Source: an uncultured Eubacteriales bacterium
GTDB taxonomy: Bacteria; Bacillota; Clostridia; Christensenellales; Aristaeellaceae
Assembly: GCA_902774025.1 (NCBI GenBank)
Contig: CACYGY010000018.1
Location: 1 to 62,462, forward strand
Direction: 5' to 3'
DNA: 62,462 bases
The notes beneath the pieces are model-generated. The model made no database searches, was not told where the DNA came from, and saw nothing but the letters and a program-made list of their open reading frames with translations. The translations under genes and the position numbers were made by a program. This document shows, in pieces, positions 45,401-54,209 of this stretch (the first letter of the stretch is position 1; every line of letters starts with the position of its first letter).

Positions 45401-45733
45401 GACGGGGAAGCCCGGGAAATGTTTCTGAAGGCCGCCACCGGCTCCCAGGTGCCCGAGCCCGTCCGCTACTACAACGATCAGCCCTCGGATTATATCTACT
45501 ACCAGGGCCTGGCTTTCCACGCCATCGGGGAGGATGAAAAGGCCCGAAAGAGCTTCCATCAGCTCATCATTTTCGGGGAACGTCACATCTTTGACCGGGT
45601 GGGGTATGACTTCTTTGCCGTGTCCATGCCGGAGCTGGAGGTCTACCAGGACGATATTCAGAAGCGCAGCGACGACTACTGCCGGAGAATGACGGAGCTG
45701 GGACACAGGGGCCTGAGGGAAATTGAAGACTGA
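42491..45733 (+). CDS. large DUF5107 plus tetratricopeptide-repeat protein
   Basis: The 1080-residue protein has a DUF5107 region at the N-terminus (about 1-400; VMILPELGGRIQRALDKTN, GGIEFNWPQHHRP, LWWANPAVSVND), which looks like the aldose-mutarotase/GH beta-sandwich superfamily, then a bridging domain and a long series of TPR helices (about 480-1060, for example AYFNLGLALENLDRLPEAFDA and YYLGELLYDRKQYEPAIAHW). No signal peptide or membrane segment. DUF5107 proteins repeatedly occur in carbohydrate loci; the catalytic or binding role is unproven. AAGGAGG precedes ATG 42491. It sits between GH35 and GH2 with gaps of about 15 bases. Confidence 0.82.
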   Translation: MNSARVYRQTVTIPTYRTGPYEKNPLFIEKRAYQGSTGKVYPVPICESVSEKRENVDYEAVILENDYLYVMILPELGGRIQRALDKTNQYDFVYYNRVIKPALVGLAGPWISGGIEFNWPQHHRPSTFMPVDCTLSENPDGSATVILGETDRIHGTKSSASITLYPGRAYIEIRGRLFNPTDYPQTFLWWANPAVSVNDHTFSVFPPDVNAVMDHGKRAVSTFPIATGEYYKADYSAGVDISRYKNIRVPTSYMAAHSDFDFVGNFDESRDAGLLHVADHHISPGKKQWTWGCGDFGKIWDRNLTDEDGPYIELMTGVFCDNQPDFTWLKPQEEKNFVQYFMPYKTVGRVSNATRDVVLGVDYLDARGHVLEDRPFEKGEEARRRVEETADRARIKVYATGVFPGASIVVRSGDEEILRKTVDLSPETAFVDTVKGLKDYSVSVLDARGRLLCQCREYVPENQPIPEPAQALGRPEEIQSLEELYLAGQHLEQYRHATFLPQDYYLEGLKRDPTDIRLNLAYGLLLLRNGRTADSLPFFRSAIRKQTWRNPNPYSGEAYFNLGLALENLDRLPEAFDAFFKSTWSGETAGAAFLHLAEIALKQKDPESALRFCEESLLRGWHNMKARSLKLTILARCPEKAEEFRAFLEDSLRVDPLYLPILWRKGREAFAEATGSRLEEALNTAYEYLSFGAFEDAADVLLTCPVMSPLRFYALSYAMGKLGRKEEAEAYARQGEALPTDLCFPSRIMEMRILESVLSLLPAAPRVHYYLGELLYDRKQYEPAIAHWRAAVELEPALAPAHRCLSIAIYNHGDRSLALKEIDLACRLEPGNSRFLLEREQLLKRLERPVKERLALLEERKEILPDRYALMLSYVSLLNQNGQYAQALDHLTHYTFHVWEGGEGKVADEYKTALFGLADQAMAEGRYQEAYDLAEHTLTYPVNLGEGKLDNVPDNRACYVMGLALKAMGRDGEAREMFLKAATGSQVPEPVRYYNDQPSDYIYYQGLAFHAIGEDEKARKSFHQLIIFGERHIFDRVGYDFFAVSMPELEVYQDDIQKRSDDYCRRMTELGHRGLREIED

Positions 45734-45748
45734 TGACAGGAGGAACCC

Positions 45749-47638
45749 ATGCCGATTCGAAATGAATTTCTGACAGAGTGGAAGTTTGCCCTGGGAGAAA
45801 CGGAGAAATGTCTCACGGGAGGAAAATCCGTCTCCCTCCCCCATACCTGGAACGTGGAGCAGGAGGGAGAGGAGATCACCGGAATCGGGTGGTACATGAC
45901 AGTCCTGCCCGCCTCCACCCTGAAGGCGCGGGAGCGGGCCTTCCTCCGCTTCCGGGGTGCGTACCGGGACACGGAGGTTTCCGTCAACGGGGAAATCGTG
46001 AGCCGTCACACGGGCTCCGGCTATACCCCTTTCACAGCGGAAATCACCTCCGCACTTCGCAGGGATCAGGAAAACATTCTGCTGGTGCAGACAGACAACC
46101 GTTTCTCTTCCGAAGCCCTGCCCTGCGAAAAAAGCTTTGACTGGGCCAATGACGGGGGCCTGTACCGGCCTGTGGAGCTGATGATTACCGGGGAGGCTGT
46201 CCTGAAGGATGTGCGGATCCACGCCCAGCCTGTCCTGATACCCGTTCCTGAACGGCAGGATACCGGATATGCCGTGTTCGGCTTTGATGCTGAGGTGGAC
46301 GGGTTCGCAGAGAAAGCATGCCTTCATTGGAGCCTTTACCGGGGAGCCGCGGACAGTATCCATGAAACTGAAGAACGCCCCATCTGCAGCGGTGTGCTGA
46401 CAGATGCCGCCGGGATGGAGCCCTGTCTTCTTGAGAATGTTCAATACTGGCATTTCGACCGTCCGGAGCTCTACACCCTGAAACTGTCCCTGCGCCTTCC
46501 GGACGGCACGGAATCCGACGCCCGGGCTCTGGTTTTCGGATTCCGTTCCCTCACCCTGAAGGGAGATGCCTGGTTCTTCAACGGGGAAAAGGTCAGGCTT
46601 CCCGGCATGGAATGGATGCCCGGATCCAATCCCGCCCTGGGCATGGCGGAAAACCGTGAGGATCTGGAGGGCATGCTGCGTCTTCTCCGGGAGAGCAACA
46701 GTGTCCTGACAAGGTTCCACTGGCAGCAGGATGACTGGGTCTATGACTGGTGCGACCGTCACGGCCTGCTGGTGCAGGAAGAGATTCCCTTCTGGGGCAA
46801 GGAACCTCAGACGGGTCCCATGAGTCTCTGGTCCGTGGCCAGGCAGCAGCTTGAGGAAATGATCCGAGCCCACAGGCACCACCCGTCCATCATCGCCTGG
46901 GGTGTGGGCAACGAGCTGGCGGGAAACGCCTGGCCCACGCAGCACTATATCCGCCGGGCCGTGGCCTTCGCCAAATCGCTGGATGACAGTCGTTTGGTCA
47001 ACTATGTGTCCAACACCGCCTTCGCCGATCCCACCCGGGACGGCAGCTGCGAGGGAGATGTTGCCATGGTCAACGACTACATCGGCACATGGCATCAGGG
47101 GTATGAACAGGCCCCTGCCTGGCAGGCGCTCCTGGATGCCCATCCCGGCCGGGCTTTCATTCCCTCGGAATTCGGCCTGTGCGAGCCCGCCTTTAAGGGG
47201 GGCGATCCGCGCCGTGAAGAGATTTTCCTGGAAAAGCTCCGCTTCTACCGGACCCAGCCTCAGATCGCAGGCACCGTCTATTTCTGTCTCAATGACTACC
47301 GGACCCATATGGGGGAAGAGGGAGAAGGGCGGATGAGGCGCCGTGTCCACGGCTCCGCCGACCTGCTGGGAAAACCAAAGCCTTCTTATTTCGCGGTTCA
47401 GAGGGAGTACGCCCCTCTGAAAGCGGAGCGGACGGAGAAGGGCCTGCGCCTCATCTGCAGGAATGATCTCCCCTCCTACCAGGTCAGGGGGTACATTCTC
47501 AGGAACGGGGAAGACTATCCGATTCCGGATCTGAATCCCGGGGAAAGCTGGATGTTTGAGGGGGAGATCCGGAAGGATGCCTGTGTGCTCCGTCCCCTTG
47601 GGGAAACAGTGATGAAACTGGAACAGGACAGTGAATGA
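45749..47638 (+). CDS. GH2 family beta-glycosidase
   Basis: The 629-residue enzyme has the GH2 order: sugar-binding jelly roll (about 1-150, SLPHTWN and GAYRDTEVSVNGE), immunoglobulin-like domain (about 150-265) and TIM barrel (about 270-560) with acid/base E389 in GVGNEL and nucleophile E474 in PSEFGL. It cleaves a beta-linked sugar, galactose or glucuronate being possible; the specificity cannot be told. No signal peptide. At 629 residues it is a short form without the C-terminal beta-gal domain. Confidence 0.92.
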   Translation: MPIRNEFLTEWKFALGETEKCLTGGKSVSLPHTWNVEQEGEEITGIGWYMTVLPASTLKARERAFLRFRGAYRDTEVSVNGEIVSRHTGSGYTPFTAEITSALRRDQENILLVQTDNRFSSEALPCEKSFDWANDGGLYRPVELMITGEAVLKDVRIHAQPVLIPVPERQDTGYAVFGFDAEVDGFAEKACLHWSLYRGAADSIHETEERPICSGVLTDAAGMEPCLLENVQYWHFDRPELYTLKLSLRLPDGTESDARALVFGFRSLTLKGDAWFFNGEKVRLPGMEWMPGSNPALGMAENREDLEGMLRLLRESNSVLTRFHWQQDDWVYDWCDRHGLLVQEEIPFWGKEPQTGPMSLWSVARQQLEEMIRAHRHHPSIIAWGVGNELAGNAWPTQHYIRRAVAFAKSLDDSRLVNYVSNTAFADPTRDGSCEGDVAMVNDYIGTWHQGYEQAPAWQALLDAHPGRAFIPSEFGLCEPAFKGGDPRREEIFLEKLRFYRTQPQIAGTVYFCLNDYRTHMGEEGEGRMRRRVHGSADLLGKPKPSYFAVQREYAPLKAERTEKGLRLICRNDLPSYQVRGYILRNGEDYPIPDLNPGESWMFEGEIRKDACVLRPLGETVMKLEQDSE

Positions 47639-48059
47639 CGCTCACGCAAGGTCCTCAGGCTTTGGTTCAGCGGCGGATCCTTCAACGGATCCGGACTGAC
47701 TCTGTGTGCTTGCCCGGAACTTTTCCCGCAAGCGTTCATTGTTTCCTCACGGGGTCCGGCTTTCTGCCGGTTTTCCCTGAGGCAGACAGCCCTGCTTTCA
47801 TCGAGTGCTTCCCGCTGTCCGGCGCGCCGCGGACTTTCACCGTCCGGCAACTGCCTCTGTCGGACGTACAGCCATGCCCGGAAGGTTTTGTTCCTTCCGG
47901 GTTTTTTTCCGTGGATCAGCCGGTTCGTCTTGCCACCCTCAGCTTCCGGACGATATAATTCCAGTCAGGAGCCGTTCTTTTCTCCCGCGTTTTTCATTCA
48001 GATGCGGACATGCGTTTTTTGCGTGTGTCATTCTTTTCTTCACGAAAGGAGTTTATGCC
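47639..48059 (+). other. intergenic region between GH2 and GH28 genes: two terminators and a promoter
   Basis: CCGGC-TTTCT-GCCGG followed by TTTT (47756-47774) and CCCGGAAGG/CCTTCCGGG followed by TTTTTTT (47877-47908) end the GH35-GH2 transcript. A promoter follows: TTGCCA (47930-47935) and TATAAT (47954-47959), 18-base spacer. So GH28 starts a second transcription unit. Confidence 0.75.
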
Positions 48060-49570
48060 ATGACTGTCTCATCCGCCTCCACCAGCAGGACCCTGACCCT
48101 GTGGTGGGAACATCCCGAGATGCTTCCCGCCTCCTTCGAATACAGTCTCTATGTGGACAATTCCTGTGTATGGACCGGGGAGGTCACTCACTGTACTCTG
48201 GAAAACCTGTCTCCGGATACCGTCTACACCTGGCGGCTTTTCATGGATCAGAACCAGCTGGCGGACGGAGCCGTGAGAACCCGCCCCGCGCCCGTTCAGA
48301 TCTCCGTCCGGGATTTCGGCGCCGCGGGTGACGGGAAAACCCTGGACACCCTTTCCCTTCAGAAGGCGCTGGATGCCTGCCCGGAAGGGGGCGAGGTGGT
48401 GGTGCCCGGCGGTACCTATCTCACCGGTGCCCTGCGCCTGCACAGCCACATGTCCCTGTATCTGGAGGAGAATGCCGTAATTCAGGGAACGGAGAATCCG
48501 GAAGACTACCTGCCCAAAGTGCTGAGCCGCTTTGAGGGCACGGAGCTCATGTGCTACCAGAGCCTTCTGAACCTTGGGGAAACGAACCATGAGGGCCCCG
48601 CCAACGCCTGGGATGTGCTGATCTACGGAAAAGGCACGATCCGGGGCGGCGGGCAGAATCTCTGCCTGAACACCATTGAGCGGGAAAAGGAGCTGCAGCG
48701 GGAGCTTCTTTCCAGTCTGGGAGACAAAATCAAGGAATATGAAAACGATCACACCATCCCCGGACGTCCCCGGGGCCGTCTGATTCAGCTGGCCAACTGC
48801 GAGCGGGTCCGGATCACCGGTCTTCGCCTGGAAAACGGCGCCAGCTGGAATGTGCACATGATCTATTCCAGCCAGATCATCACGGATCACTGCGCCTTCA
48901 GCTCCGAACGGGTATGGAACGGAGACGGATGGGATCCCGACTCCAGCGAAAACTGCACCCTTTTTGCTTGCACCTTTGCACCTTCAGCACCGGGGATGAC
49001 TCGGTGGCCATCAAGAGCGGCAAGAATCCCGAGGGTCTCAGCATCGCCAGGCCCACACGCCATATCCGGATCTTTGACTGCCAGAGCCGGTCTGGCCTGG
49101 GGATTGCCATCGGCAGTGAAATGAGCGGCGGCGTGGAGGACGTGCGCATCTGGGACTGCGATCTGGAAAAATCCCTGTACGGCGTGCAGATCAAGGCCAC
49201 AAAAAAACGCGGCGGCTACGTCCGCTCCGTCCACATCCGCCGCTGTGTCCTCTCCCGCTTCCTCCTCTGCGCCGTCCTCTACAACGATGACGGGGAAGGC
49301 GCCAGGACACCCCCGGAGTTCCGGGATATGGTGTGTGAGGACGTGCGTTTCACCGGCTGGGCACGGGAATACTTTGAAAAGGAAATGCACGAGGTGCCCT
49401 GCGTGGACCTGAGCGGGTTTGAACAGGCAGAGGCGGAAAACCTGTCTGTTCTCCGCTGCGTCGTGCCGGAAAACGCCCTGATCCGCCTGAATCACTGCCG
49501 GAACGTCCGCGTGGATGTCAGGGAAACAAAGGTCTATGAGCACGATGATTTTGATCCCTTCCTTCACTGA
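48060..49570 (+). pseudogene. GH28 polygalacturonase-type hydrolase, frameshifted by an 8-bp tandem duplication
   Basis: ATG 48060 has AAAGGAG eight bases upstream. The product starts with a fibronectin-III-like domain (about 1-80, LSPDTVYTWRLF), then the GH28 beta-helix with DFGAAGDGKTLDTLSLQKAL, GGTYLTGALRLHSHM, and the catalytic region WNGDGWDPDSS...FSTGDDSVAIKSG, GIAIGSEMSGG. Right between the NGDG and GDD motifs the 8 bases TGCACCTT occur twice in tandem (48969-48984); removing one copy reads A-C-T-F-S-T-G-D-D in one frame to the stop at 49570, giving about 500 residues. As written the protein ends early. This is the only broken hydrolase in the locus. It would cleave galacturonans in the cytosol. 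Confidence 0.85.
48969..48984 (+). repeat. 8-bp tandem duplication inside the GH28 gene
   Basis: Two adjacent copies of TGCACCTT. One copy restores the reading frame across the catalytic aspartates. Confidence 0.9.
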
Positions 49571-49595
49571 CGTCTGATTTCAGGAAAGGTCATGT

Positions 49596-50189
49596 ATGTT
49601 CTGCGAATTTGTCGTCCCCCTTCCGGACCGGGGCATCCGTCTTCTTCAAAGAGCGGACGGAACCCGTGTTTATTCCCTTCCCGCAGAAGGGGAAGAAATC
49701 CTCATCGGAAAGGTGTGTCCGGATGATCCCGGCATGATGTTTCCCGCCCCCGGCTACCTGGCCTTTGCATCGTCCGGCTCCCGTCCTTCTCCCGGCGCCC
49801 TGCGTCTTCAGGTTCTCCCCTGGGCCCTGAGTGTATGCGCGCTTCCCGAAGGCGCGGGGATCCGGACGGATCTGCCCGTGTGCTTTTTCAGCCGGACGGA
49901 TGAGGAATGCTCACTGGTATGCCGGAGCGCGGATGTTCCGGATTCCGCCATCCGGAGGGAAGACGGGTGGATGGCCTTCCGGGTGGCGGGCCCGCTGGAC
50001 TTTTCCCTGGTGGGGATTCTCTCCGGTATCGCCTCGGTCCTTGCCGCCCGTGGCATCCCGCTCTTTGCCGTATCCACCTACAACACGGACTATATCCTGA
50101 TTCGCTCCGTCCACCTCCCCTCCTGCGTCTCGGCTCTGGCTTCTGAGGGGTATGAGTGGATCCGGACAATACACGGAGGGCTGACATGA
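49596..50189 (+). CDS. ACT_7 (CASTOR-type) domain protein with N-terminal extension
   Basis: The 197-residue protein ends in a recognisable ACT_7 pair: VLPWALSVCALPEGAGIRTD, FFSRTDEECSLVC and GPLDFSLVGILSGIASVLAA followed by IPLFAVSTYNTDYILIR. The first 65 residues are extra; IGKVCPDDPGMMFPAPGYL there recalls the N-terminal segment of some IS transposases, but this is a weak likeness. ACT domains bind small molecules such as amino acids. AGGAAAGG precedes ATG 49596, and the stop overlaps the GH127 start by four bases, so it is coupled to the hydrolase genes. Confidence 0.8.
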   Translation: MFCEFVVPLPDRGIRLLQRADGTRVYSLPAEGEEILIGKVCPDDPGMMFPAPGYLAFASSGSRPSPGALRLQVLPWALSVCALPEGAGIRTDLPVCFFSRTDEECSLVCRSADVPDSAIRREDGWMAFRVAGPLDFSLVGILSGIASVLAARGIPLFAVSTYNTDYILIRSVHLPSCVSALASEGYEWIRTIHGGLT

Positions 50190-51961
50190 TCAGACTGGAA
50201 GGAAAATCCGTCAGGCTCCTGGACCCGGAGATGCTGCGGCGGGAAGCAGACAACCGCAGCTACATGCTCTCCCTCACCCGGGAAAACCTGATGCGCAATT
50301 ACATGATGGAAGCCGGACTCTGGAGTGACGCCCGGCTGGACCCCGGCATCCACGGGGGCTGGGAATCCCCTACCTGTGCCCTCCGGGGCCATTTCACAGG
50401 GCATTACCTCAGTGCCTGCGCCATGATCTGTCACAGCCGGGAGGACCCGGAAATCCTGGGGCGCGCTCAGGCCATGGTCCATGACCTGGCCCTCTGCCAG
50501 AAGGAGCACGGCAACGGATGGGCCGGATCCATTCCGGAAAAGTATCTGGAATGGATTGCCCGGGGAAAACCGGTCTGGGCACCACATTACACGGTGCACA
50601 AGACGCTGCAGGGGCTTGTGGACATGGCGGTGCTCACGGGATCCCGGGAAGCCCTGGAGATCGCCGATGCCTGGGGCGGATGGTTTGACCACTGGACGCA
50701 GAACTTCAGCCGGGAGACCATGGACGACATCCTGGATGTGGAAACCGGCGGCATGCTGGAAGTCTGGGCGGACCTGCTGTCCCTCACCGGTGAATCCCGG
50801 TATCGCCGCCTTCTGGAGCGCTACACCCGTTCCCGTCTTTTCACGCCCCTTCTGAAGGGGCAGGACAAACTCACCAACATGCACGCCAATACCACGATTC
50901 CCGAAATTCTTGGCTGCGCCAGGGCATGGGAAGTGACGGGAAATTCCATGTGGCGGGAGATTGTGGAGGCTTACTGGAAATGTGCTGTCACCGACCGGGG
51001 TTTCTATGTCACCGGCGGCCAGACCGACGGGGAAGTCTGGAGCCCCATGCGGGACCTGAGCCGACGCCTTGGACGGAAAAACCAGGAGCACTGCACCGTC
51101 TACAACATGATCCGTCTGGCGGACACCCTCCTGCGGTGGACCGGGGATCCCCTCTATGCTGACTACATGGAGCTGAACCGGATCAACGGAATCATGGCCC
51201 AGGGCTATTACCGGTACATGCCCGTCACCGGATATACGCCGGATCACCCGGAAACCGGTCTGGTTTCCTATTTTCTTCCCATGCGGGGCGGGGATCACAA
51301 GGGCTGGGGCAGTGCAACCACCGATTTCTTCTGCTGTCACGGCACCCTGCTCCAGGCCAACGCGGCCCACAACCGCCATATCGCTTACCTGGATGAAGAG
51401 GACCTGTACATCTGCCAGTACCTGGACAGTGATCTGATGTTCACCCTCCGGGATACCCCCGTCACCCTCCATCTGCGCGTGGACCCCTGTGAAAACGGTT
51501 CAGACGGGCTCTCTGACACACCCCAGGGCAGTCATCCGGAGAAAATCCGGCTGGTCATCACCGTGGACACCCCGCGCCCCGTTCCCCTCCGTCTGCATGT
51601 CCGTCTGCCCCAGTGGAGTTCAGGAGAGGCAAGTCGCTGGCTCCACGTTCCCGAGGGAGAAACCGTCTTCAGCCTGGATCTGCCCATGCACCTGCGCGCC
51701 CAAAGCCTTCCCGGGGATCCCGGTCGGGTGGCTTTCCTCTTCGGACCGACGGTTCTGGCCGGCCTGACGGACCGGGAAGAAACCCTTCATGTCTCCCCTC
51801 TCTGCCCGCAGTCCGCCCTCCGTCGTGAAAACGAACGGGAATGGTCCTCCTGGCGTGATGAGTTCATCACCGTCACCCAGGATCGGGCCATCCGCTTCGT
51901 CCCTCTCTGGACCGTAGGCTATGAGCCCTACACCCTGTATTTCCGTCTTGACGATAAATGA
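50186..51961 (+). CDS. GH127 beta-L-arabinofuranosidase-type hydrolase
   Basis: The 591-residue protein has an (alpha/alpha)6 barrel pattern and the GH127 metal/nucleophile motif set: E301-x-C303 in QEHCTVYNMI and C383-C384 in FFCCHG, which in characterised members bind zinc with the cysteine as nucleophile. It also has GHYLSACAM and KTLQGLVD. It would remove beta-L-arabinofuranose from plant arabinan- or extensin-type glycans. No signal peptide. Its start overlaps the ACT gene; 12 bases separate it from GH31. Confidence 0.9.
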   Translation: MIRLEGKSVRLLDPEMLRREADNRSYMLSLTRENLMRNYMMEAGLWSDARLDPGIHGGWESPTCALRGHFTGHYLSACAMICHSREDPEILGRAQAMVHDLALCQKEHGNGWAGSIPEKYLEWIARGKPVWAPHYTVHKTLQGLVDMAVLTGSREALEIADAWGGWFDHWTQNFSRETMDDILDVETGGMLEVWADLLSLTGESRYRRLLERYTRSRLFTPLLKGQDKLTNMHANTTIPEILGCARAWEVTGNSMWREIVEAYWKCAVTDRGFYVTGGQTDGEVWSPMRDLSRRLGRKNQEHCTVYNMIRLADTLLRWTGDPLYADYMELNRINGIMAQGYYRYMPVTGYTPDHPETGLVSYFLPMRGGDHKGWGSATTDFFCCHGTLLQANAAHNRHIAYLDEEDLYICQYLDSDLMFTLRDTPVTLHLRVDPCENGSDGLSDTPQGSHPEKIRLVITVDTPRPVPLRLHVRLPQWSSGEASRWLHVPEGETVFSLDLPMHLRAQSLPGDPGRVAFLFGPTVLAGLTDREETLHVSPLCPQSALRRENEREWSSWRDEFITVTQDRAIRFVPLWTVGYEPYTLYFRLDDK

Positions 51962-51973
51962 CAGGAGGTTTGT

Positions 51974-53944
51974 ATGCAGTATTTTGAAGTTCAGGACCAG
52001 TCCCTCATCTGGCGCGGCGCCGGAGAAACCTTGGTCATCACACCCTGGGGCAGCGACAGCCTTCGGGTACGCTCCGCCCTTCAGCATGATGTGGAGGACA
52101 CACGGTACGCCCTGCTGGAAAGCACGGAAGGCCGGAGCGCAATTCAGATCCGGGAGGAGGAGGCGGCGGAGATTACCTGCGGCCGCCTGACTTGCCGGAT
52201 CACCATGGACAGCTGGCACCATTACGGGCGCCTCGCCTTTTACAATCAGAAGGGTGAACTCCTTCTTCAGGAAACCTCCCCGGCCAATGCCCTGTGTCTG
52301 CGCGCCCGGAAGTTTGAGCCTTACCTGGGAGGAGACTACCATCTCACCCTCACCTTTGACGGGCAGGAGGGAGAGCGTCTCTACGGAATGGGACAGTATC
52401 AGGAGGAAATTCTGGACTGGAAGGGCTGCACCCTGGAACTGGCTCACCGCAACAGCCAGGCCAGCGTACCCTTTGTCATTTCAAGCCGGGGCTATGGTCT
52501 TCTCTGGCATAATCCGGCCATCGGAAACGTAAGCTTCGGCGTGAACCGGACCACCTGGGAGGCCCAGTCCACCCGCCAGCTGGATTACTGGATCACCTGC
52601 GGCGACACACCCGCCGAAATATCCAAACATTATGCCCTGGCCACCGGATTTGCTCCCATGATGCCCGAGTACGGCCTTGGATTCTGGCAGTGCAAGCTGC
52701 GCTACTGGAATCAGGAACAGCTTCTGGAGGTAGCCAGGGAATACGTACGCAGGGGCGTCAGGGTCAATGTCATTGTCATCGATTTCTTCCACTGGCCCCG
52801 TATGGGGGACTTCCGGTTTGATCCCGAGTTCTTCCCGGATCCTGCCGCCATGGTGAAGGAACTGAAATCCATGGGGATTGAGCTTATGGTGAGCATCTGG
52901 CCCCAGATTTCCCTGAACAGTGAGAATTATCAGGAGATGCGTCAGCAGGGACTGCTGGTGCGGGCAGAGTACGGCGAACAGATCGGCATGCGATTTGTGG
53001 AGGACAGCATGTTCTTTGATCCCACCAATCCCCGTGCCCGGAAGTATGTGTGGGAAAAGGTCCGCCGGAACTACTATGATGACGGTATCCGGGTCTTCTG
53101 GCTGGATGAGGCGGAACCGGAATACGGTTCCTATGATTTCAGGAACTACCGGTATTATCTGGGCAGCAATCAGCAGATCGGGAACCTCTTTCCCCAGATG
53201 TACGCTCGCACCTTCTACGAGGGCATGCGGGAAGCCGGGCAGGAAAACCCCGTCAATCTTCTCAGATGCGCCTGGGCCGGCAGCCAGCGCTACGGCGCCC
53301 TGGTGTGGTCCGGGGATATCATGAGCCGCTGGGAGGATTTCCGCCGCCAGATCTGCGCGGGTCTGAACATGGGTGCCGCGGGCATTCCCTGGTGGACCAC
53401 GGACATCGGCGGTTTCCACGACGGATGGGTGGACAGTCCCGAATTCCGCGAACTGCTGATCCGCTGGTTTCAGTGGGGCTGCTACTGCCCCGTCATGCGC
53501 CTGCACGGTGACCGGAAACCCACTCAGCGGGTTTACCGCAAAAACGGCGAGGAAGTGCTGCCCAGCGGCGCGGACAATGAAATCTGGAGCTATGGTCCGG
53601 AAGCCTGCGGGATTTTCATGCACTATCTCAGCCGCCGCGAGGAAATGCGTCCCTATGTCCGGGAGCTGATGCGCCAGGCCCATGAAGAGGGCCTCCCCCT
53701 GATGCGCGCCATGTGGTATGCCTTCCCGAAGGATCCTCTCTGCGCAGAACTGAAGGACCAGTACATGTTCGGTCCCGATTATCTGGTGGCTCCCGTCCTC
53801 GCCCCTGGTCTCAGGGAGCGGGAGGTCTATCTGCCTCTGGGTACCTGGCGGAATGTGGACACGGGAGAAATCCTGAAGGGCGGACAGAGAATCACGGCCC
53901 CTGCTCCCCTTGAACGCATGCCCGTGTTTGCACGTCAGACCTGA
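51974..53944 (+). CDS. GH31 alpha-glycosidase (alpha-xylosidase-like)
   Basis: The 656-residue enzyme has an N-terminal beta-sandwich (about 1-230), then the GH31 barrel with NVIVIDFFHWP, nucleophile D378 in VFWLDEAEPEYG, acid/base D448 in WSGDIMSRW and GIPWWTTDIGGF, and a C-terminal PLGTWRNVDTG sandwich. The LDEAEPE form of the nucleophile motif is seen in alpha-xylosidases, which suits xyloglucan; alpha-galactosidase or glucosidase activity is not ruled out. Cytosolic, last gene of the run; AGGAGG precedes ATG 51974. Confidence 0.92.
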   Translation: MQYFEVQDQSLIWRGAGETLVITPWGSDSLRVRSALQHDVEDTRYALLESTEGRSAIQIREEEAAEITCGRLTCRITMDSWHHYGRLAFYNQKGELLLQETSPANALCLRARKFEPYLGGDYHLTLTFDGQEGERLYGMGQYQEEILDWKGCTLELAHRNSQASVPFVISSRGYGLLWHNPAIGNVSFGVNRTTWEAQSTRQLDYWITCGDTPAEISKHYALATGFAPMMPEYGLGFWQCKLRYWNQEQLLEVAREYVRRGVRVNVIVIDFFHWPRMGDFRFDPEFFPDPAAMVKELKSMGIELMVSIWPQISLNSENYQEMRQQGLLVRAEYGEQIGMRFVEDSMFFDPTNPRARKYVWEKVRRNYYDDGIRVFWLDEAEPEYGSYDFRNYRYYLGSNQQIGNLFPQMYARTFYEGMREAGQENPVNLLRCAWAGSQRYGALVWSGDIMSRWEDFRRQICAGLNMGAAGIPWWTTDIGGFHDGWVDSPEFRELLIRWFQWGCYCPVMRLHGDRKPTQRVYRKNGEEVLPSGADNEIWSYGPEACGIFMHYLSRREEMRPYVRELMRQAHEEGLPLMRAMWYAFPKDPLCAELKDQYMFGPDYLVAPVLAPGLREREVYLPLGTWRNVDTGEILKGGQRITAPAPLERMPVFARQT

Positions 53945-53960
53945 TGCCTCCGTATCACCT

Positions 53961-53995
53961 GCGAAGCGCGCCTTTCCGGTTGCGCTTCGTTTTTC
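53961..53995 (+). terminator. terminator of the hydrolase run
   Basis: CGAAGCGC (53962-53969) and GCGCTTCG (53982-53989) pair and run into TTTTT. Confidence 0.85.
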
Positions 53996-54005
53996 CGTCA
54001 CGACA

Positions 54006-54034
54006 AAGGAGGGAGCCCCGGGGGCTCCCTCCTT
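54006..54034. repeat. perfect 14-bp inverted repeat
   Basis: AAGGAGGGAGCCCC and its exact reverse complement meet around a single G. There is no U-run next to it, so it is not a normal intrinsic terminator. Confidence 0.85.
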
Positions 54035-54062
54035 CAGGGTGATTCCGACTGTTCCGCATCCG

Positions 54063-54091
54063 GTAAAAAGGCCTGCACGGCGTGCCTTTAC
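54063..54091 (-). terminator. candidate terminator of the gpx gene
   Basis: On the minus strand GTAAAGGCACGCC folds with GGCCTTTTTAC (54091-54063), with a few mismatches, and carries TTTTT in the 3' arm. It is about 120 bases after the gpx stop. Confidence 0.4.
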
Positions 54092-54209
54092 TGAACCGGG
54101 GATACCGCCTGACTGTGGCATGCCTGTGATTCCGGTACGTACGGAGACGGCGGATTCTTTCTGATCCGGTTTCAGTTCAGAGGATTTTTACCTTCCCAAA
54201 GACATCCCG

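Noticed and set aside
44180..47350. 1056-codon minus-strand open frame
   Set aside because: Antisense of the DUF5107 and GH2 genes, which have clear domains and ribosome binding sites on the plus strand.
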